From: Aphrophora alni
Taxonomy: Eukaryota > Arthropoda > Insecta > Hemiptera > Aphrophoridae
Direction: 5' to 3'
Length of the DNA stretch: 64,000 nt
Assembly: GCA_963513935.1 (NCBI GenBank)
Contig: OY740772.1
Coordinates: 12,804,098-12,868,097 of the forward strand
In this document: positions 11,036-23,000 of the stretch, one piece after another
How the letters are laid out: each line of letters opens with the position of its first letter
How positions within the stretch are numbered: the stretch's first letter is position 1
Program-made: the position numbers and the translations under genes
Notes under the pieces: model-generated
What the model was told of the DNA's origin: nothing
Database searches by the model: none
Seen by the model: only the letters and a program-made list of their open reading frames with translations

Positions 11036-12532
11036 GGTTCGTCATTGTGAGGAAACAACGAGCGACTAGTGTGAATGCTTCGTAGACAATACAAGACGCA
11101 CACTTCTCTATTGTGAGGCATGGCGGCCGGAGAAAATCTTTCAAGGAGTGCGCTTATCATCTGAAAATATTCCACATATGTTGACGGATTTGGTGGATAA
11201 ATGGAATCGAATAGTAAGCTACGTTTAATAAATCCTGATTTAATAATACAGGTATGTAAAGAAGATATGAAATAATACAGGAAGACGATATCGTGAAGGC
11301 CTTAGAACATCTGCAAATTTATAAAGGAGAATAGGGTTTATTGGGCGTTTTTATAAAATCAGATCATCATCAATAGAGTTTACTACAGGTATAATTAGTG
11401 AATTAAACAAATTACTCTCGAGAGTAGGATCAGTGGACATTTCATAGTCTCTGATCCTGAATCTATAAAACAAAAATTCGACGTGCCTCATGGATTCACA
11501 ACAAAAGTTACCTCTGTTTTCAATAAAACAATAAAATAAAACGTTCAAGTTGAGTGTCGAGGAAATAACCTCTGCATGTAATAATTTGACAAATGCACGA
11601 TAACAATTTATTTGACAGACGTAATTTGTTTACTCAACAGAGCGGAGCGAAAGATAGCGGAACTAAAGTTGTTGAACTGTGATTATGTCATAACTTCACC
11701 TCTACAGATTCACCGGTGGAATTTAGTATTTTACGATTGTACACGTCATAGGTACGTCGCCGAGTAAAGACAAAAAACCTTTTGGTAAGGAGAGGGGGTA
11801 GATTTGCTGCATCGGTTCTTAGGGACATTTTAAAATAAAAACATAATAATAATAACCCTGTTGAAGGTGAGCGTAATTTGATGTTTATAATTTAATTTGT
11901 AAAATATTTCCTTTTTTAAAAATCTCTGTTTTTATTGCTAAAAAAATAGCCTACTATTTTGCACGTTGTTACGTAACCTCAAAATTTACACGTGCCATTT
12001 GAAATAATTAGATATAAGTATAATGCTTTCAGTGAAGATTAACCTTGATAAATTTTACGTACATATATTTTTTAAAAAACACCAAAAATTACATAAGAGT
12101 GCATTAATAAAAACCTACAATAACAAATTTTGTTAAAACAGTTTTAGGTTGTTCAGAAAAATTTATTCAAAAAATTACACATTTTTAAAAATCGCCACTC
12201 AATGACGCCCAAACGAGTTGTTGTCTACGATAGAAATGAATCTTATTACTATATAAAAAAACATAACCCTTAGTTCTAGTATTCATAATTTTACAAAAGA
12301 AAAATAGAATTTAGTGTAGTTTATACTACTCATTAACCGAAAACAAGTCGATTGGCGCCATCGTGGTATTCACCCAGCCCCATCATATAATGTAATCCAA
12401 TCAAATCCTCTATAAATGTAATGCAGAAAAGTTATTCTCTTGGGTTTTGTAGATGTTTAAATTGTACTGGCAGATCAAGAGGTCTTATCCAACAGAGTAA
12501 TTTTGATTAAAACAGTTGTTACATATGTTTTA
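11036..12532. other. No recognisable gene
   Basis: AT-rich. The minus-strand ORF 11351-11548 has no motif. No repeat relationships were recognised beyond short low-complexity matches. Confidence 0.45.
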
Positions 12533-12745
12533 AATACAAACAATGATTCTCGTAAGAGTGTTGCGGAGCACTAACCTTGCAGTGGTGCGGTCTCGACCGA
12601 ACTTGGAAGTATTGTAGTGGGAGGAACGAAAGTCGTAGTTGTTATGGCAGTAGACAGATGACATAACCTAAAAATATTCGCAAAAAGATGTTTCGAGTTT
12701 TGAACTTACAAAAACAAGGGGGACCTGTATAATACACAAGTATCT
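12533..12745 (+). repeat. Dispersed repeat B, copy 1
   Basis: ACAAACAATGATTCTCGTAAGAGTGTTGC, then AGTGGTGCGGTCTCGACC, CGAAAGTCGTAGTTGTTATG, CAGTAGACAGATGACATAACC, AAAAATATTCGCAA. A second, somewhat longer copy in the same orientation is at 60012-60255, about 47 kb away. No ORF or terminal repeats were defined. Confidence 0.65.
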
Positions 12746-13119
12746 ACTTTTGTTTGTTTAGCATTTGGTTGTAAGAAGAAAAAAAAAATGTACACCAATT
12801 ATTTTATTTTTTATATTACAATCAATTTGATCCTAAAAATGGTAAAATTATTTTGTACTTTTAAATAATAATAATATTATAACAGCAATGTGTGTGATAA
12901 AAAGACTTTACGAGTCCTTTATATAGCGTACGTGTATTAAAGTTCATTGCAAACGCCCTCACGTACCTTTAGGCTATTTGTTTAAGAGAGAGAGAGAGGA
13001 GAATGTGTTTTCGTATGACGTGAAAGTAAAAATGTCAGCACGTATTTCTCTCTCGCTCACTCTTACTTGTTCAATACTTCTTTACTTGTTGTAAAGAAAA
13101 CTTATTTTATAGTTTGACT
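12746..13119. other. AT-rich; short GA run
   Basis: Contains GAGAGAGAGAGAGG near 12987 and an ATAATAATAATATTATAA tract near 12867. Nothing else recognised. Confidence 0.5.
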
Positions 13120-13990
13120 AATACAGGTTGTTTCAAAAATATACTAACTTTGGTGGTGAGGTATGGCATCAAAATACAGAAAACATATGTCCGAAAACGT
13201 TTCTTTATCCGGTTGTCGGCCATTTTGCGTCCCCCCCCCGAACAATAACCTTACAAATTAATAAGATTTTGAGTCGAAATTTAAGAATTAAAACTAAATT
13301 GTCAAAATAGTGGCAGTACAAACTTATTCAATATTGAATATCTTTAAAACCATTAACTTTACAAAAAATTGTAAACGGCTGCCATTTTGAAAATTTGTAA
13401 GATAAAGTTTTGGTTCTAGTTCTACTGATAAAACTTAACAAAAAAAATATTGTAACTTTTTTGAAAATGTAATCTACAATTTTAATAAAATCAAAAATGA
13501 AATTGGTTGGTGCCATTAGTTTTACCTTAATAAACAATTTAATATGTCGCATGACGTGATTTTTTTTTTGTATTTCGAATATTCCCAAAAGTATCACACT
13601 TTTGGGGGACAGGTAAAATTAACGTTGAATGCTTCTCTCAGATTAGTAAAGCGAACATTTTAAAAACTGTTTAGTGTTCTTATTTCACATATTTAGCGTT
13701 TTTTACAATTAAAATGTCTCAAATACAATTTGTAACGCCATTTTGGTTAGGATCATCGGGGAAAAAAAATTCGTGAGCGCCTTTAAGTTTGTGTTTTTTA
13801 AATTGACATGTCACAGTATGCGAGTTCCTATTTGAAAATTTTGAGTATCCCAAAAACTGCTCCCTTTAAGAGGAGGTGTAAAATTTCAAACTATCATAAA
13901 AGAAACTGCAGGTGAGTCCCAAAAGGTTTGGTTAAGTTAAGGTGGGGGGTGGGGCGGGATTTTACTAATACACTGTATATGAGGAAGTAT
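13120..13990. repeat. ATGGCGG foldback-family element, diverged
   Basis: Starts TACAGGTTGTTTCAAA and ends near TACACTGTATATG (13970), fitting diverged TACAGGGTGTTTC-type termini. Inside are TTATCCGGTTGTCGGCCATTTTG, a C9 run (13231-13239), ATTGAATATCTTTAAAACCATTAAC, CGGCTGCCATTTTG and AACGCCATTTTGG. Block order resembles 4190-4520 and 44786-45697. Minus-strand ORF 13328-13597 is repeat sequence. Confidence 0.5.
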
Positions 13991-14309
13991 TATATCGATA
14001 TCATGGTAACTTGAACTTACTTTATGAAACGTATAAATAATAATAATAACCAATAATTTACTTACGCTAGGATAATTCGCTCGCTTGAGAAATTCCACTT
14101 ACCTAAAAAGAAAAAAACAAACTTTCATTAGCTAAAAGATTAGTTACTAATACAATATTATAAATAATTATATACCAGTATAGAGCGTGGGTTACAGAAT
14201 AGATGTTTTGACAGTTGTACATCTCTTATTTCAGGAGTAACTTTTGCTATTTCAGGAATAAAAGAGCATAAAATAACCCCACCCCCTAACCCTTTTGAAT
14301 ACTTTAATA

Positions 14310-14440
14310 GCGTTGGGGTCGAAAAATAATAAGAGTCAAGAGAGACCTGATAGGGAATATAATAGTGAGGGATCTATCTCATGGAGAAAAGGTGTAGATC
14401 CAGCTAGGCTCCTTCGGGATTGCTAAAGTGAGTCAATGAG
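14310..14440 (+). repeat. SINE-like family S, copy 4
   Basis: AGCGTTGGGGTCGAAAAATAAT, GAGTCAAGAGAGACCTGATAGG, GGTGTAGATCCAGCTAGGCTCC, TTCGGGATTGCTAAAGTGAGTC. One of the best-preserved cores of this family in the window. Confidence 0.65.
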
Positions 14441-15290
14441 GATAAAGTTCGATCAAAATCGTTTCAGCTGATTTTGTGTTTTCTTTATCTTAATTTATGT
14501 GCAGTTTTAATAGTACTCTTTATTTTGAATTATCAACAAAAAGAAAACAATTCACGAGATATGGCCAAAATGTGCCCACATACCAAATTTGGACCTTAAA
14601 TCACATGTATCCGCAATCACACCACATAAATTTATATATTGGGCCTACTACCTATATAAATAAAAAAAATTCTCGTCCTTGATGTCTGTGAATTAGCTGA
14701 CAAGTATTTATAACATAAATTGCTACAAACTCTGCAAAAAAAACAGCTGATCACGCAGAGCCTTCTGATAATAATAGGGAAAGCGCAATTAAATTATAGA
14801 TAGCCTAGTCACAGATAAAGTTTAACTAATTAAATCACAGATTATACTCACAGTTCCTTTGTTCTAACGAAATACCAAGACTGAATGTTATGACTAACAC
14901 TTATTGCAATAACAATAACAATGATCACGTGTCATTGACGCTATGATACTGCGTGCAAACTGACTTGTTTACCTGGCAACTGTTATCTAACTGTATGAGA
15001 GAGAGACGCGCTATCTATCTGTTACAGTACATAGATAAACATATAATATGTTCCGGGTTTAGTGCGTCCTACTTAGTTAATGGGATCGGTTAGGCACGGC
15101 GTTAAATCGACAGTACCGAATAAGCGACAACTTCAATCTCGTAATGGTGTCGATTGTACGCAGTTTCTTAAAACGATTTTTGTTCAAATGATTCCAACAT
15201 TTTCTGAATTCACCCAAAACTCCATCTTGGCCATCCAAATCACGTGACATAAAAGGTAAGTTCTTCACTACAAAAAATCCCCAAAAAAAC
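14441..15290. other. No recognisable gene
   Basis: ORFs at 14497-14682 (plus) and 15077-15268 (minus) have no domain signature. No repeat was assigned. Confidence 0.45.
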
Positions 15291-15533
15291 TATACTTGCA
15301 TCAAACTGGGAATGCGGCGATCGAAGGGTCGCTTCACTCACACAAGCGCAAAGGATTAGGGTGTCCAGTGACCTACTCCCAATCCACCCGTGTCACCTAC
15401 TGGGCTTCACTTTATTAAACTTTAATTTATTTTATTTGAAATTTGAAAATAAAATCGATAGCATATTTTTTATTCTACCCACAATTACAAGAAAAATGAG
15501 ACCAAACAACGATAATTCACTAAATTATTACAC
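15291..15533 (+). mobile_element. Half of a foldback element of the 18.1-kb type
   Basis: Starts TATACTTGCATCAAACTGGGAATGCGG and runs through CGAAGGGTCGC, ACCTACTGGGCTTCACTTT and ATTACAAGAAAAATGAGACCAAAC. These blocks match the 18122-18507 element (left terminus, then the reversed right half), so this is a recombined or truncated copy. It is cut off immediately before the MITE at 15534. Confidence 0.65.
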
Positions 15534-15938
15534 AAAATCAACAATGTTTGCTACAAAATGAGTGACTGTTTGTATCTTGTAATATATTAATCTAGTTCTA
15601 TTGATTTTGAGAATGCAAACTTTACTACATAGTACTAAATGCTTTATTTACATTTTCAATAATTAGTGAGGAATGTTTTGCTGTTTTCAACATTATTCTC
15701 TATGTTACTGTTGCTTAGATGAGCAAATGTTAAATTTACAAAAAATAAATTGTGTAAATGCCAATATTACCGTTTTAATACTTATTTATTCATACACAGC
15801 TTATAACAATGTAAATAATAAATTACAAATTATGTTTTATACTATTATTATTATATTGTGCTCCTTTGTTATTTTTCGATAAAGATATACCTCATTAGTC
15901 TTGCTGTTATTTATTTTGTAGCAAACATTGTTGATTTT
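15534..15938. mobile_element. 405-bp MITE with perfect 26-bp inverted ends
   Basis: 15534-15559 and 15913-15938 are perfect reverse complements (AAAATCAACAATGTTTGCTA plus CAAAAT). The interior is extremely AT-rich. The 69-codon ORF it contains (15673-15882) is hydrophobic low-complexity and probably not a gene. Perfect ends suggest recent insertion next to, or into, the partial foldback element at 15291-15533. No target duplication is certain. Confidence 0.7.
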
Positions 15939-16457
15939 AGACTCTATTAAATTACACGTAAACAACAACAAAAACATGTATACACTACGTATTAGTAAAG
16001 CACTAGACTAGGTTAGGTTAGGTTACGCACTGACGATACATCATAAAATATAACCAGATACATACAAAATTATAAAGTTGTTCGCCATAATAAAAAATGG
16101 CGGACGAATTTCGAAATTACAATTTCATATTTTTAATCGTAAAAATTAAGTGAAGTCCCCCATTCACGTTTGCTATAAATCTCGTAGTTTCAGATATCAC
16201 AATGGTAGCCCGGTTAAAATGGACACCCTGTATATAGCGGGTCGTGAAAGCTGGATACTTATTCCTTACGATAGCAAAGCACCACTCATTTTTGTTTTGA
16301 GAACACTCTAAAATACACAAAAATAACGAGAACATACAAATTTCATTAAAATCGGTTATACAGCTACAACTTTTGTATAGGAGACTAATTTCTTAACCTA
16401 AATTTGTTCATATAAGCATTTGATGTTTAACTATAGCTCTACAACAAAAAATAATAT
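15939..16457. repeat. AT-rich DNA with an ATGGCGG fragment
   Basis: Contains CTAGGTTAGGTTAGGTTACGC (about 16008), AAAAAATGGCGGACGAATTTCG (about 16093) and GGACACCCTGTATATAG (about 16220). The last two mark the dispersed foldback family, here reduced to about 160 bp. The minus-strand ORF 16117-16335 overlaps it and is discounted. Confidence 0.5.
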
Positions 16458-16620
16458 CAGTATAGAGAATGGAGAGGGGAGAAACCTCCACCCTCCCTAA
16501 TACACTTAACAAGCAAAGCTTGTATGAAAGGACAGACAAAGAAGTTAAAAGGGTGGTAAAGCTCAGTCATGTGCACGAGTTTGTTCTTTTGTTGTTGTAA
16601 ATCTATATATACAATCGTTA
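16458..16620 (+). repeat. Dispersed repeat G, copy 1
   Basis: TATAGAGAATGGAGAGGGGAG, AAACCTCCACCC, CTTAACAAGCAAAGCTTGTATGAAAGGA, TCATGTGCACGAG, TTTGTTGTTGTAAATCTATA. Related copies lie at 31840-31990, 32700-32790 and 33003-33118. Family type unknown; no ORF. Confidence 0.6.
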
Positions 16621-17369
16621 ATAACTAAATTAACAAATAAACACCATGATGAAGAAAAATTATTGTTACAAACTATGACCCTGCGTCCGTACAATCTGTC
16701 AAAACTAACCATTGGTGTCATAAACTGAAGACAGTTTATTTAATTATAAAGTATACCTACCTAATCACAATGTATAAACATAAACAACTTTGTATTTTAA
16801 AAACGATCCAAACACATGTTTTACACAGACACTTTCACTGATCAGCTGCTATGTACTTATTTCCTGATTATGTTTACACCGTTGCTCAAAACGAATGCGC
16901 CGAACTTCTGCGCAATGTCTGCAAGTTTTAAAAAAAAATTAACAAAAGATATTTTCACTTCAAATTCTTCAACAATATTGTTGTATTATTTATAAAATTA
17001 CGTCAATTGTTTCTTGACTTCTGTTTTGAAATGAGAAGCGTCCATACAATATGTCTGCACAAGTATAGAAGAAGATTTCATTAACACTTCTGACATGTCA
17101 GATATACAAGGTCAAGTTAGAAGTAATGTTCCTAGCTTTGTGTACAAATATTTATACGTTCAACTCTTTTATTTACCTAAAGTGGATGTAAATAAATAAT
17201 TGTAAGTAGATGGTTGACAGAGCGTGCTCGATAAATGGGGGGGGGGGAGGGTTTGAGAAGTTACAACATCGAAATAATTAAACATGTCACGCTCTTTGCA
17301 CAATTTTTTTTTAGTTAAAGATGGTTTTTATTTAACTTTATAAATGATTAAAATCATTACCTTTTAGGT
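16621..17369. other. No recognisable gene; G11 run
   Basis: AT-rich, with G11 at 17237-17247. No ORF over 60 codons and no repeat assigned. Confidence 0.5.
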
Positions 17370-17650
17370 CCTTATTACCGGTTTCGACAATTATATTGTC
17401 ATCGTCAGATCACAAACACAGCCACAAAAACAAATATCCACAACACATCGCAAAACACACACAAATAAAACGCTTTGAAAACATTATCATGTTACAATTA
17501 TGGTAAAATAATGTAGTCGTTAGCATGGTTCACTGTTAAGAGTTCGGTGTTAACCTTGATAAAGTTTGTCTACGTGTTTTGTTGCGATGTGTTAGGATAT
17601 TTGTTTTTGTGATTTGACGATGACAATATATTTATCGAAACAGCTAATCC
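17370..17650. mobile_element. Palindromic MITE with two hammerhead-like hairpins
   Basis: About 85-bp arms in inverted orientation. The left arm includes GGTTTCGACAATTATATTGTC, CATCGTCAGATC, CAAAAACAAATATCC and AACACATCGCAAAACAC. The right arm is the reverse complement with about 10% changes. Each arm holds the CTGACGAT/GACAA...TTGTC/GAAAC hairpin (the right one degraded to TTGACGAT). No coding capacity. Confidence 0.7.
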
Positions 17651-18121
17651 GATAAACATACAGGAAAGATTGTGACGAACATAAACGGCAATAATTTTAA
17701 TTTATATACCATCTTGGAGGCTAAAATTGGAAAAATGAATTTTAACCTCTAAATCGCTTTCTCACACCTGACAACGGTAGATTCACTACAGTTCAACAAA
17801 ATCTTTGAGCCAGTTTTCAAGATATAATTTACAAACACACAAGATTTGCTCGTTTAATTAGTTAAACACAATGAAAACAACCATCCAACATTCTAAATAA
17901 TTATATTTTTCATTTTCGCAGCAAATGTTTTCAGAATATATTGAGGGGGGGGGGAGCAGTACAAGGAGAGAAAGTTCAATTAAGCGTTCTCGCCAAACCT
18001 TTCATTCTACTTTTCCAATGGTTAAGGTCCCTCATTTGAAGTTTTCCTAATGATGGCTCAGTTATAAAAAGACACCCTGTATAGTACTGCTGTTTTATCC
18101 CTTTGGTAATGCACAGATACT
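17651..18121. other. AT-rich; G10 run and an ACCCTGTAT end
   Basis: G10 at 17945-17954 and AAGACACCCTGTATAGTAC at about 18069. The terminus lacks a visible partner. Confidence 0.45.
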
Positions 18122-18507
18122 TATACTATTATCAAACTGAGAATGCGGCTGAACGAAGGGTCGCCTCATTCTAACGCACGCGGCATCACACACAGGTGCA
18201 CAAAGTATTAGGACAATCCGGTACCTCTCGTTGGCCACCCTCATGAGTTACCTACTTTGCTTAACTTGTACTTTTCGATTTTAATGAAACATAGGAGCTC
18301 AATATAATAATAATAGTAAATTATACGTCGTTTGGTCTCATTTTTCTTGTAATTATGTGTAGAAAAAAAAATGTTATAAATTTTTATTTTCAAATATCAA
18401 ATAAAATAAATTAAAGTTTTCTAAAGTGCAGCCCAGTAGGTCACCGAACACCCTAATACTCTGAGCTTGTGTGAGTCTAGCTGCATTCCCAGTTTGATAA
18501 CAGTATA
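18122..18507. mobile_element. 386-bp palindromic MITE
   Basis: Ends TATACTATTATCAAACTGAG and, reversed, TATACTGTTATCAAACTGGG. Terminal similarity continues through AATGCGGCT/AATGCAGCT. Internal blocks GGTCTCATTTTTCTTGTAATTA and AAAATAAATTAAAGTTT match, inverted, the partial element at 15291-15533. Outer TA fits a TA target site. No ORF. Confidence 0.75.
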
Positions 18508-19179
18508 TAGAAGTTTAATATCTAATAAAATGTACACAAACTTTTTATTTTAAGTTGCATAATTGATAGCACGTGTTAAAATAACGTTAACCTAGAAACA
18601 GAAATCCCTCAGGGTTACAATTCCATTAAAGTGAGAAATGTAATTTATCATTTTATTGTTTTGAAGCATTATGATTGTATTATGCTTTCATCTACAGTGA
18701 TATGTTTTATTACCTCTCTGTGTTCTTATACGTTTTTGATTAATTTCTAATAAATGAGTTTTGTTCTTGTCAATAGTTACCGTCTTGTCAAATATAGTTA
18801 CCGACGTCTCCATTGGACAATTAAAATAAAATCTATTTAAGTTAAATTCCTACATACACTTAGTATAGAGAAATTATGTAAAGGGTCAAAAAATCTATGT
18901 ATCGAGTTTAAGGGGGATGTATCCCTTTTCAGGTTTTGATTTTTGGAATGGCCTACAACACAAACGCGTAGGCCCATTTTAATGGAATTTGGTATTGGCA
19001 GTTTTTGACAATACATTTGAACTTTTTTTTCTCTTCTTTCGATAACGCAAAATTTGTGGGGTACCTACTAAAAGAGAAAAACACAAAACTCATATTTTTT
19101 TAAAATCGTTTCACAAGACATTTGATCAAATTTTGTTAAAATATAGCCCCCAAGTACCCAAATAAACGTATTATAGCTT
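18508..19179. other. No recognisable gene
   Basis: AT-rich. 18900-19150 resembles other dispersed non-coding repeats only in short words. Nothing firm. Confidence 0.45.
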
Positions 19180-20041
19180 CTATGAAAGACACTTAGACTC
19201 TACTGTCGGCAAGGCCTCTGCTCTAATAGTGTGCAGAAGTGGAGGGGAAACATGGTGTTGCCACCCGCGGATGCTACATTGGATGTACACCATGATAGTG
19301 AGACAGATCATCAAGTATGGGACAGTGACAAGGGCAAACAGAACCAAGTTGGTTACAACAAGAAGGTCATTGGACAAATTGCAACGACCGGTGTGCATTA
19401 GTATAACAGGAAGAATAAGATCGTGCTCCAAGATAGCTATAGACTTCACACTTATACATAGTGTGGAAATAGTTCCAAAAAGGCTAGTGGGAAAGATTAG
19501 TCTTGAGTGATCACTGGCGATGAGGAACGAAGTAGCTGACGTCTTTCTCCGAAAGACCTAATGTTAAGAAAGTACAGTTCCTCTTGTTTCGAGTTCATAA
19601 AGTGAGTTAAACGAGGAATCCATCAACTCACCGACAAAGGAAACAATTATTTGGTACACAGATGGATCCAAAACTGAAGAAGGACTTGGAGCCGGAGTAC
19701 TTGAGCCAATCATCAGTTCAGCAATGGATGGGAAGTGCCTACAAAACTTAATGAACTAAGGAAGAGTAATAAAGAATCTGTACTCTGTGTACCAGGACAC
19801 ATGGGAATAGAGAGGAACGACAATATAGATAATCTTACGAATAAGGGGAAATCTACCCCATTCTTAGAACCAGAACCATCCTGTGAACTTGGATAAAACT
19901 AGTTCAAGTTGGAACTCTAAACAGTTGTATGCCAGTAGGTCAAAATTGTGGAAAGAAACAAAAAGATTCTCAAGCTAAGGAGATTCTCGGGAATTGTGAC
20001 TGTTAAGGATTTGCATTAGTCTATGTAAGAATAGGCTAACG
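19180..20041 (+). pseudogene. Decayed non-LTR LINE ORF2: RT thumb and RNase H
   Basis: The frame at 19229-19510 encodes LHWMYTMIVRQIIKYGTV, then LDKLQRPVCISITGRIRSCS, the region after the reverse-transcriptase catalytic core in R1/LOA-like LINEs (usually W-Y-VVRP-L-YG and KLQR-C-ITG-MRS). At 19650-19700 comes WYTDGSKTEEGLGAGVLE, the RNase H first-Asp motif, and at about 19790-19830 VPGHMGIERNDNIDNLT, the RNase H C-terminal motif. Frameshifts and stops separate these blocks, and the RNase H middle is deleted. The 5' part (endonuclease, RT core) is missing, as in 5'-truncated LINE insertions. The frame flows into the 110-bp array, so the array is part of the same ORF2. Confidence 0.8.
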
Positions 20042-23000
20042 GAGCAGGGTTACTCAGAGGAGAACTCTGGAAGCTTGGGCTAACGGATGACACGACCTAT
20101 AGGAACTGCAAGGAGAGTGAGGAAACCCCTCATCACCTACTGTGAGGCCGGAGCATGGGTTACTCAGAGGAGAACTCTGGAAACTTGGGCTAACGGATGA
20201 CACGACCTGTAGGAACTGCAAGGAGAGTGAGGAAACCCCTCATCACCTACTGTGAGGCCGGAGCATGGGTTACTCAGAGGAGAACTCTGGAAACTTGGGC
20301 TAACGGATGACACGACCTGTAGGAATTGCAAGGAGAGTGAGGAAACCCCTCATCACCTACTGTGAGGCCGGAGCATGGGTTACTCAGAGGAGAACTCTGG
20401 AAACTTGGGCTAACGGATGACACGACCTATAGGAACTGCAAGGAAAGTGAGGAAACCCCTCATCACCTACTGTGAGGCCGGAGCATGGGTTACTCAGAGG
20501 AGAACTCTGGAAACTTGGGCTAACGGATGACACGACCTGTAGGAACTGCAAGGAAAGTGAGGAAACCCCTCATCACCTACTGTGAGGCCGGAGCATGGGT
20601 TACTCAAAGGAGAACTCTGGAAGCTTGGGCTAACGGATGACACGACCTATAGGAACTGCAAGGAGAGTGAGGAAACCCCTCATCACCTACTGTGAGGCCG
20701 GAGCATGGGTTACTCAGAGGAGAACTCTGGAAACTTGGGCTAACGGATGACACGACCTGTAGGAACTGCAAGGAGAGTGAGGAAACCCCTCATCACCTAC
20801 TGTGAGGCCGGAGCATGGGTTACTCAGAGGAGAACTCTGGAAACTTGGGCTAACGGATGACACGACCTGTAGGAACTGCAAGGAGAGTGAGGAAACCCCT
20901 CATCACCTACTGTGAGGCCGGGGCATGGGTTACTCAAAGGAGAACTCTGGAAACTTGGGCTAACGGATGACACGACCTATAGGAACTGCAAGGAAAGTGA
21001 GGAAACCCCTCATCACCTACTGTGAGGCCGGAGCATGGGTTACTCAGAGGAGAACTCTGGAAACTTGGGCTAACGGATGACACGACCTGTAGGAACTGCA
21101 AGGAAAGTGAGGAAACCCCTCATCACCTACTGTGAGGCCGGAGCATGGGTTACTCAAAGGAGAACTCTGGAAACTTGGGCTAACGGATGACACGACCTAT
21201 AGGAACTGCAAGGAAAGTGAGGAAACCCCTCATCACCTACTGTGAGGCCGGGGCATGGGTTACTCAAAGGAGAACTCTGGAAACTTGGGCTAACGGATGA
21301 CACGACCTATAGGAACTGCAAGGAGAGTGAGGAAACCCCTCATCACCTACTGTGAGGCCGGAGCATGGGTTACTCAGAGGAGAACTCTGGAAACTTGGGC
21401 TAACGGATGACACGACCTGTAGGAATTGCAAGGAGAGTGAGGAAACCCCTCATCACCTACTGTGAGGCCGGAGCATGGGTTACTCAGAGGAGAACTCTGG
21501 AAACTTGGGCTAACGGATGACACGACCTATAGGAACTGCAAGGAAAGTGAGGAAACCCCTCATCACCTACTGTGAGGCCGGAGCATGGGTTACTCAGAGG
21601 AGAACTCTGGAAACTTGGGCTAACGGATGACACGACCTGTAGGAACTGCAAGGAAAGTGAGGAAACCCCTCATCACCTACTGTGAGGCCGGAGCATGGGT
21701 TACTCAAAGGAGAACTCTGGAAGCTTGGGCTAACGGATGACACGACCTATAGGAACTGCAAGGAGAGTGAGGAAACCCCTCATCACCTACTGTGAGGCCG
21801 GAGCATGGGTTACTCAGAGGAGAACTCTGGAAACTTGGGCTAACGGATGACACGACCTGTAGGAACTGCAAGGAGAGTGAGGAAACCCCTCATCACCTAC
21901 TGTGAGGCCGGAGCATGGGTTACTCAGAGGAGAACTCTGGAAACTTGGGCTAACGGATGACACGACCTGTAGGAACTGCAAGGAGAGTGAGGAAACCCCT
22001 CATCACCTACTGTGAGGCCGGGGCATGGGTTACTCAAAGGAGAACTCTGGAAACTTGGGCTAACGGATGACACGACCTATAGGAACTGCAAGGAAAGTGA
22101 GGAAACCCCTCATCACCTACTGTGAGGCCGGAGCATGGGTTACTCAGAGGAGAACTCTGGAAACTTGGGCTAACGGATGACACGACCTGTAGGAACTGCA
22201 AGGAAAGTGAGGAAACCCCTCATCACCTACTGTGAGGCCGGAGCATGGGTTACTCAAAGGAGAACTCTGGAAACTTGGGCTAACGGATGACACGACCTAT
22301 AGGAACTGCAAGGAAAGTGAGGAAACCCCTCATCACCTACTGTGAGGCCGGGGCATGGGTTACTCAAAGGAGAACTCTGGAAACTTGGGCTAACGGATGA
22401 CACGACCTATAGGAACTGCAAGGAGAGTGAGGAAACCCCTCATCACCTACTGTGAGGCCGGGGCATGGGTTACTCAAAGGAGAACTCTGGAAACTTGGGC
22501 TAACGGATGACACTACCTATAGGAACTGCAAGGAAAGTGAGGAAACCCCTCATCACCTACTGTGAGGCCGGAGCATGGGTTACTCAAAGGAGAACTCTGG
22601 AAACTTGGGCTAACGGATGACACGACCTATAGGAACTGCAAGGAAAGTGAGGAAACCCCTCATCACCTACTGTGAGGCCGGAGCATGGGTTACTCAAAGG
22701 AGAACTCTGGAAACTTGGGCTAACGGATGACACGACCTATAGGAACTGCAAGGAGAGTGAGGAAACCCCTCATCACCTACTGTGAGGCCGGAGCATGGGT
22801 TACTCAAAGGAGAACTCTGGAAACTTGGGCTAACGGATGACACGACCTGTAGGAACTGCAAGGAAAGTGAGGAAACCCCTCATCACCTACTGTGAGGCCG
22901 GAGCATGGGTTACTCAAAGGAGAACTCTGGAAACTTGGGCTAACGGATGACACGACCTGTAGGAACTGCAAGGAGAGTGAGGAAACCCCTCATCACCTAC

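Noticed and set aside
10903..11175. Overlapping 90- and 67-codon minus-strand ORFs as a gene
   Set aside because: They read through dispersed repeat D, which is non-coding in its other copies, and two frames are open at once as expected by chance.
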